Source: Candidatus Segatella albertsiae
GTDB lineage: Bacteria > Bacteroidota > Bacteroidia > Bacteroidales > Bacteroidaceae
DNA: 16,806 nucleotides
Reading direction: 5' to 3'
Assembly: GCA_002451555.1 (NCBI GenBank)
Contig: DKCU01000011.1
Coordinates: forward strand, 1-16,806
Shown here: piece after piece, positions 12,951 through 16,806 of the stretch
How positions within the stretch are numbered: position 1 is the stretch's first letter
Layout of the letters: each line of letters begins with the position of its first letter
The notes under the pieces: generated by a model
Database searches by the model: none
What the model saw: the letters and a program-made list of their open reading frames with translations, nothing else
Told to the model about the DNA's origin: nothing
Program-made: the position numbers and the translations under genes

Positions 12951-13517
12951 ATGATTAATTCACAGGAAATTAAGATTGGTACTTGCATCCGTATGGATGG
13001 CAAAGTTTGGGTTTGCATCGACTTTCAGCACAGAAAGCCAGGTAAGGGTAATACTGTCATGAACACCAAGTTGAAGAACGTAGCCGATGGTCGTGTGTTG
13101 GAGCGTACTTTCCAGGTTGGTTTCAAGTTGGAGGATGTTCGTGTTGAGCGTCGCCCTTATCAGTATCTTTACGAGGATGCTACAGGTTGCATCTTCATGA
13201 ACCAGGAGACTTTCGAGCAGGTGCCTATCGCCAAGGAGAACGTAACTGGCGGTCAATACATGAAGGAAGGCGATGTTGTAGAGGTTGTTACCGACACTTC
13301 TGACGGCACTATCCTCTTGGCCGAGATGCCAGCTAAGACTACATTGAAGATTACTCACTCTGAGCCAGGTGTCAAGGGCAATACTGCCACAAACGCGACA
13401 AAGCCTGCTACTTTGGAGACTGGTGCTGAGGTTCGAGTACCTTTGTTCGTCAACGAGGGCGAGACCATTCAGGTTGACACTCGTGACGGCAGTTACCTCG
13501 GTCGTGTAAGCGAGTAA
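12951..13517 (+). CDS. efp: Translation elongation factor P
   Basis: Binds the ribosome near the P and E sites and relieves stalling at consecutive prolines. The 188 residues have the normal three-domain layout: the N-terminal KOW-like domain (1 to about 62, with DFQHRKPGKGNTVMNTKLKN), a central OB domain (about 63-127, QYLYEDATGCIFMNQETFEQ) and a C-terminal OB domain ending in VPLFVNEGETIQVDTRDGSY. The loop lysine that corresponds to the modified residue of E. coli EF-P is Lys32 (KPGKGNT). The ATG at 12951 begins the conserved sequence; the frame is open back to 12858, but that part includes the promoter. Codon use looks like that of a well-expressed gene. Confidence 0.96.
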   Translation: MINSQEIKIGTCIRMDGKVWVCIDFQHRKPGKGNTVMNTKLKNVADGRVLERTFQVGFKLEDVRVERRPYQYLYEDATGCIFMNQETFEQVPIAKENVTGGQYMKEGDVVEVVTDTSDGTILLAEMPAKTTLKITHSEPGVKGNTATNATKPATLETGAEVRVPLFVNEGETIQVDTRDGSYLGRVSE

Positions 13518-13529
13518 TATAGCTATTCT

Positions 13530-13566
13530 GTGACAATTACGATGCAAAACGTGTCGTGATTGCCAC
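13530..13566 (+). terminator. Probable efp terminator hairpin
   Basis: 13-nt arms (13530-13542 with 13554-13566) pair with one mismatch and one wobble, followed by an AT-rich stretch ATTTAAATTTAAATTG. It lies between efp (stop 13517) and the glycosyltransferase start (13587), so the two genes may be separate transcripts. Confidence 0.5.
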
Positions 13567-13586
13567 ATTTAAATTTAAATTGTTTT

Positions 13587-14645
13587 ATGAAGTATTCCAT
13601 CATTGTTCCTGTATATAATCGTCCCGATGAGGTAAATGAACTTTTGGAGAGTTTGACCCACCAAACGGTCAAGGACTTCGAGGTAATCATCGTCGAGGAT
13701 GGTTCGCAGATTCCGTGTCAAGAAGTTTGTAACCGCTACAAAGACATGATGGATATACATTATTATTTTAAGGAAAACTCCGGGCCAGGACAGAGCCGAA
13801 ATTATGGCGCCGAAAGAGCTTCGGGTGAATATCTCTTGATACTCGATAGCGATGTTGTCCTTCCAGAAGGTTATCTACAAGCTATAAGTGATGAATTGAA
13901 CCATGAGGCAGCCGATGCTTTCGGCGGTCCAGACAAGGCTCACTCATCATTTACAGATACCCAAAAAGCAATTTCTTATTCCATGACATCCTTCTTCACC
14001 ACTGGTGGCATCCGTGGCGGAAAGAAGAAAATGGATAAATTCTATCCTCGTTCATTCAACATGGGCATCCGCAAGGATATTTACCTCAAATTGAATGGTT
14101 TTTCCAATATGCGTTTCGGTGAGGACATCGACTTCTCTATCCGCATTTTTAAAGCTGGGTGCAAGTGCCGTCTCTTCCCTAAGGCATGGGTATGGCACAA
14201 ACGTCGCACCGACTTCCGCAAGTTCTGGCGACAAGTCTATAATAGTGGCATCGCACGCATTAACCTCTACAAGAAATATCCAGAGAGTCTCAAACTCGTA
14301 CATCTTCTTCCTATGGTTTTCACCGTGGGAGTGATAGGCACGCTCTTACTCTTGTTCTTTGGATTCTTGCCATATACGATAGGAACAGACCATATCTTCC
14401 CTATGTTGGGAAACGGCATGGCTGCATTGGGCTGCATCGGACTGTTTTTCATCATTCTCTATTGTATTGCACTCTGTATAGATAGTGCTCATCAGAACAA
14501 AAGCATTAAGATTGGACTATTGAGCATCCGCGCTGCATTCACCCAATTAATGGGGTATGGATGTGGATTCTTATCAGCATGGTGGAAGCGCTGTATATTG
14601 GGACAAAGCGAGTTTAGTGCTTACAATAAGACATTCTATAAATAA
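13587..14645 (+). CDS. Family 2 glycosyltransferase, membrane-anchored
   Basis: A 352-residue GT-A type glycosyltransferase that probably adds a sugar from a nucleotide-sugar donor to a lipid- or cell-surface-linked acceptor on the cytoplasmic face of the membrane. The N-terminal domain has SIIVPVYNRPDEVNELLESL (4-23), VIIVEDGS (33-40), GPGQSRNYGAERASGEYLLI (67-86), the metal-binding DSD (87-89), and the later GEDIDFSIRIFKAGCKC (178-194). Two to three hydrophobic segments at about 239-264, 276-298 and possibly 308-330 anchor the C-terminus. The ATG at 13587 begins the conserved fold; an upstream in-frame ATG at 13560 adds nine unrelated residues and lies in the hairpin. Donor and acceptor are unknown, and no other glycosylation gene is adjacent. 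Confidence 0.88.
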   Translation: MKYSIIVPVYNRPDEVNELLESLTHQTVKDFEVIIVEDGSQIPCQEVCNRYKDMMDIHYYFKENSGPGQSRNYGAERASGEYLLILDSDVVLPEGYLQAISDELNHEAADAFGGPDKAHSSFTDTQKAISYSMTSFFTTGGIRGGKKKMDKFYPRSFNMGIRKDIYLKLNGFSNMRFGEDIDFSIRIFKAGCKCRLFPKAWVWHKRRTDFRKFWRQVYNSGIARINLYKKYPESLKLVHLLPMVFTVGVIGTLLLLFFGFLPYTIGTDHIFPMLGNGMAALGCIGLFFIILYCIALCIDSAHQNKSIKIGLLSIRAAFTQLMGYGCGFLSAWWKRCILGQSEFSAYNKTFYK

Positions 14646-14677
14646 TAAGACTTTCAAATAACAAGACACTCTATATA
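14625..14677. repeat. Degenerate short tandem repeats at glycosyltransferase 3' end
   Basis: AATAAGAC-type units of about 16-19 nt recur three times (14625, 14644, 14660), the first forming the last codons of the glycosyltransferase gene. A partial fourth starts near 14677. Similarity is imperfect. Confidence 0.4.
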
Positions 14678-14803
14678 ATAAGAACAACTTTTGAACAAGC
14701 GAGAACAAGTCCTTGATACAATCGTTTAAAATGCGAAAACTCATTTCATGAGCAAACAAGAGGACAAACAATCGTGAAAACTCTTTTATAAAACATTCAT
14801 TAT

Positions 14804-15493
14804 ATGAGCGAAAAACTATCCATTGCGAAGTGGGCTTCAGAAGACCAACCTCGCGAACGCCTCGAAAGATTAGGTCCAAGTGCGTTATCCAACGCTGAAC
14901 TTTGCGCCATCCTCATCGGTTCCGGCTCCCGTAACGAAAGTGCCGTTGAATTGATGAAACGCATTCTCAACGATTGCGAAAACAATCTGAACACATTGGG
15001 CAAAATGACTCTTCTAGAATTACAACACTACAAGGGCATGGGACCTGCCAAAGCCATTACTTTGCTCGCAGCTTGCGAACTAGGCAAAAGACGAGCATTA
15101 GACAAACTTGGAACAAGACCAGACCTAGGCTCTTCCTTAGCCATTTACAATTACATGCTCCCTCGCATGCAAGACCTGGACGTAGAAGAAGGCTGGATTC
15201 TGATGATGAACCAAAACTTCAAGCTGATCAAGGCAGAAAGAATCTCCCACGGAGGAATCACAGAAACAGCTATTGACATCCGGCTTATCATCAAGGAGAT
15301 GTGCCTTAACAACGCTACAATCCTCGCCCTTTGCCACAATCATCCAAGTAACAGTCCCTCACCGAGCAAGAACGACGACCTGCTCACAGCCCAAGTAGCC
15401 AAGGCATGTGAAATCATGCGTTTCTTCTTCATGGACCATGTTATCGTAACAGATGGGGCATTTTATTCTTACCACGACAAAGGAAAATTGTAA
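14804..15493 (+). CDS. radC: RadC/JAB-domain protein
   Basis: A 229-residue RadC-family protein. The N-terminal part (about 1-100) includes helix-hairpin-helix-like DNA-binding sequence (ELQHYKGMGPAKAITLLAACELGKRRA, about 72-98). The C-terminal part is an MPN/JAB metalloprotease-like domain with the motif CHNHPSNSPSPSKNDD (177-192), where His178, His180 and Asp191 are the expected zinc ligands. Despite its name the family's role in DNA repair is not firmly established; it is often linked to recombination or natural transformation. Length is typical. The ATG at 14804 starts MSEKLSIAKW. The 158-nt upstream space has no clear TAnnTTTG promoter, so it may be cotranscribed with the glycosyltransferase. 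Confidence 0.93.
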   Translation: MSEKLSIAKWASEDQPRERLERLGPSALSNAELCAILIGSGSRNESAVELMKRILNDCENNLNTLGKMTLLELQHYKGMGPAKAITLLAACELGKRRALDKLGTRPDLGSSLAIYNYMLPRMQDLDVEEGWILMMNQNFKLIKAERISHGGITETAIDIRLIIKEMCLNNATILALCHNHPSNSPSPSKNDDLLTAQVAKACEIMRFFFMDHVIVTDGAFYSYHDKGKL

Positions 15494-15551
15494 ATTTACG
15501 CACATTTCATGCCTTAATAAGAATGAATTGTCAAAATAAAGATACAATTAT

Positions 15552-15582
15552 TTTGTATTCTCTGCAAATTATGCTATCTTTG
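15552..15582 (+). promoter_or_regulatory. Promoter of DUF59 gene
   Basis: TTTG at 15552-15555, 19-bp spacer, TATCTTTG at 15575-15582: a full match to the consensus. The ATG at 15640 follows after 57 nt. The -7 box lies in the left arm of the inverted repeat at 15571-15610. Confidence 0.8.
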
Positions 15583-15610
15583 CAGTCAAGTAAAACTGCA
15601 AAGATAGCAT
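15571..15610. promoter_or_regulatory. Perfect 16-bp inverted repeat over the -7 box
   Basis: Arms ATGCTATCTTTGCAGT (15571-15586) and ACTGCAAAGATAGCAT (15595-15610) pair perfectly around an 8-nt loop. The right arm therefore carries a TATCTTTG box on the minus strand too, with a GTTG 18 bp behind it (complement of 15625-15628). It could be an operator, a bidirectional promoter, or the tail of a radC terminator. Confidence 0.65.
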
Positions 15611-15639
15611 TTTCTGTTTTTGCGCAACACAAACATAGT

Positions 15640-15960
15640 ATGACACAAGAAGAAAAGACAAAGATAGAAGAGAAAATCGTAGATGTACTCAAGACCGTTT
15701 ACGACCCTGAAATTCCAGTAAACATCTGGGACCTCGGCATGATTTACAAGATTGACGTGAAGGACGATGGCAACGTAGATCTCGACATGACCTTTACTGC
15801 CCCATCCTGCCCTGCCGCCGACTTCATCCTAGAGGATGTCCGCACCAAGGTGGATAGCGTGGAAGGCGTGAAATCAGCTAACGTCAACCTCGTGTTCGAA
15901 CCTGCTTGGGATCAAAGTATGATGAGCGAAGAAGCTCGCGTTGAACTCGGTTTCGAATAA
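15640..15960 (+). CDS. MIP18/DUF59 iron-sulfur cluster assembly factor (SufT-like)
   Basis: A 106-residue MIP18-family (DUF59) protein, thought to help mature Fe-S proteins in the cytoplasm. The family core is clear: IVDVLKTVYDPEIPVNIWDLGMIY (13-36), VDLDMTFTAPSCPAADFILEDV (46-67) with the conserved Cys57, and a C-terminal VNLVFEPAWDQSMMSEEARVELGF (82-105). Length matches stand-alone family members. The ATG at 15640 is chosen because the frame open from 15523 upstream runs through the promoter and the inverted repeat. No suf or isc genes are in the window, so the link to a specific assembly pathway is inference. The lpxH-like gene follows after a 57-nt gap. Confidence 0.88.
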   Translation: MTQEEKTKIEEKIVDVLKTVYDPEIPVNIWDLGMIYKIDVKDDGNVDLDMTFTAPSCPAADFILEDVRTKVDSVEGVKSANVNLVFEPAWDQSMMSEEARVELGFE

Positions 15961-15967
15961 AGACAAG

Positions 15968-16003
15968 AGAATTCCTTCACTCTTCGCTCTTAACTCTTCA
16001 CTT
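15968..16003. repeat. Degenerate heptamer repeat before lpxH
   Basis: GAATTCC followed by TTCACTCTTCGCTCTTAACTC-like units, the same family as the TTCACTC copies near proB. It fills most of the gap between the DUF59 gene and the lpxH-like gene. Confidence 0.6.
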
Positions 16004-16017
16004 AAAACGTTCCGCTT

Positions 16018-16782
16018 ATGAAAAACGTATATTTTCTTTCCGATGCCCACTTGGGGTCACTAGCCATTCCCCATGCTCGAATGCAGGAGCGCCGCTTGGT
16101 TCGTTTCCTCGACAGCATCAAAAACAAGGCAGCCGCCATCTACCTACTAGGCGACATGTTCGACTTTTGGAATGAATATAAATATGTCGTACCAAAGGGC
16201 TACACCCGATTCTTGGGCAAGCTTTCCGAACTAACTGATATGGGCGTGGAAGTGCATTTCTTCACCGGGAACCATGACCTTTGGACTTACGGATATTTAG
16301 AAGAAGAGTGTGGTGTCTTCGTGCATCACAAGCCTCAAACCGTAGAGATATACGACAAGGTGTTCTTCCTGGCTCATGGCGACGGACTAGGAGACCCTGA
16401 CAAGAAGTTCAAGCTCTTGAAGGCGATGTTCCACGACCGCACCTGCCAGCGTCTCTTGAATGCCATCCATCCTCGCTGGGGAATGGCATTGGGATTGAAC
16501 TGGGCGAAGCATAGCCGCTTGAAACGTGCCGACGGAAAGGAAGAGCCATACATGGGCGAAAAGAAAGAGTTCTTAGTGCGATTCGCCAAGCAATATATGC
16601 AGAGCCACAAGGACATCGACTACTTCATGTTCGGTCATCGCCATATCGAGCTAGATCTCATGCTGAGCAAAAAGACTCGCATGATGATTCTCGGCGACTG
16701 GATATGGCAGTTCACCTACGCCGTGTTCGATGGCGAGCACATGTTCATGGAAGAATATGTGGAAGGAGAAAGCCAACCATAG
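16018..16782 (+). CDS. lpxH: UDP-2,3-diacylglucosamine pyrophosphatase (LpxH-type phosphoesterase)
   Basis: Hydrolyses UDP-2,3-diacylglucosamine to lipid X and UMP in lipid A synthesis, at the inner face of the cytoplasmic membrane. The 254-residue calcineurin-like phosphoesterase shows all metal-binding blocks in order: SDAHLG (Asp9, His11), GDMFDF (Asp46), TGNHDLW (Asn85, His86), LAHGDG (His120) and FGHRH (His207, His209). The segment HPRWGMALGLNWAKHSR (151-167) lies where LpxH-family proteins have the lipid-binding cap. A different substrate within the phosphoesterase family is possible. The ATG at 16018 begins MKNVYFLSDAH. No TAnnTTTG promoter was seen in the 57-nt gap, so it is probably read from the DUF59 promoter. 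Nothing is recognisable after its stop, up to the window end. Confidence 0.88.
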   Translation: MKNVYFLSDAHLGSLAIPHARMQERRLVRFLDSIKNKAAAIYLLGDMFDFWNEYKYVVPKGYTRFLGKLSELTDMGVEVHFFTGNHDLWTYGYLEEECGVFVHHKPQTVEIYDKVFFLAHGDGLGDPDKKFKLLKAMFHDRTCQRLLNAIHPRWGMALGLNWAKHSRLKRADGKEEPYMGEKKEFLVRFAKQYMQSHKDIDYFMFGHRHIELDLMLSKKTRMMILGDWIWQFTYAVFDGEHMFMEEYVEGESQP

Positions 16783-16806
16783 TGAGCGATAATGATAAAG
16801 GGCAGC

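Noticed and set aside
15523..15639. N-terminal extension of the DUF59 protein
   Set aside because: The extension covers the promoter and the inverted repeat; MIP18-family sequence starts with the ATG at 15640.

Overview
The window is a compact stretch of bacterial chromosome, almost certainly from Bacteroidota and most like Prevotella/Segatella. Three things support this. Promoters have the Bacteroidota form (TTTG-like box, 18-20 bp, TAnnTTTG) and recur before six genes or operons. The transcarbamylase is the Bacteroides-type N-succinylornithine enzyme. The gene neighbourhoods (PASTA protein-RluD-Ddl-acyltransferase; proB/proA/argF') are ones I know from this phylum. No rRNA, tRNA, CRISPR array, prophage or complete insertion sequence was seen.

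Left part (1-6803, all + strand): the 3' part of an acyl-CoA synthetase, then proB, a DUF1016/PDDEXK nuclease-family gene broken by a frameshift, proA and argF'. ProB and ProA make the first two steps of proline synthesis from glutamate, and ArgF' carries out the carbamoylation step of arginine synthesis on a succinylated intermediate. The nuclease gene sits between proB and proA with its own promoter and looks like an insertion into an amino-acid biosynthesis locus. Spaces between these genes are rich in short repeats: a GAAGAGT-type heptamer family, 11-nt phased repeats, and a near-perfect 36-nt dyad just upstream of argF'.

Middle (7060-12734): a two-domain Rid-fold (YjgF/chorismatase-like) protein on the + strand converges, across a bidirectional terminator, on a minus-strand operon. 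In transcription order that operon is a membrane-anchored PASTA protein, RluD (23S rRNA pseudouridine synthase), Ddl (D-Ala-D-Ala ligase) and a PlsC-like acyltransferase. It therefore combines envelope synthesis with ribosome maturation. Its promoter lies in a 48-bp sequence present twice in tandem, the upstream copy with a damaged -7 box. Behind it lies rpmH (ribosomal protein L34), also on the minus strand.

Right part (12951-16782, + strand): efp (elongation factor P, transcribed divergently from rpmH), a membrane-anchored family 2 glycosyltransferase, radC, a MIP18/DUF59 Fe-S assembly factor whose -7 box lies inside a perfect 16-bp inverted repeat, and an LpxH-type UDP-2,3-diacylglucosamine pyrophosphatase of lipid A synthesis.

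Most genes are ordinary housekeeping genes. I do not see a clear new multi-gene system. The points most worth following are the palindromic, duplicated, frameshifted linker of the DUF1016 gene, the structured argF' leader, the duplicated PASTA-operon promoter and the palindromic DUF59 promoter. No database search could be run, so family names come from recognised motifs.
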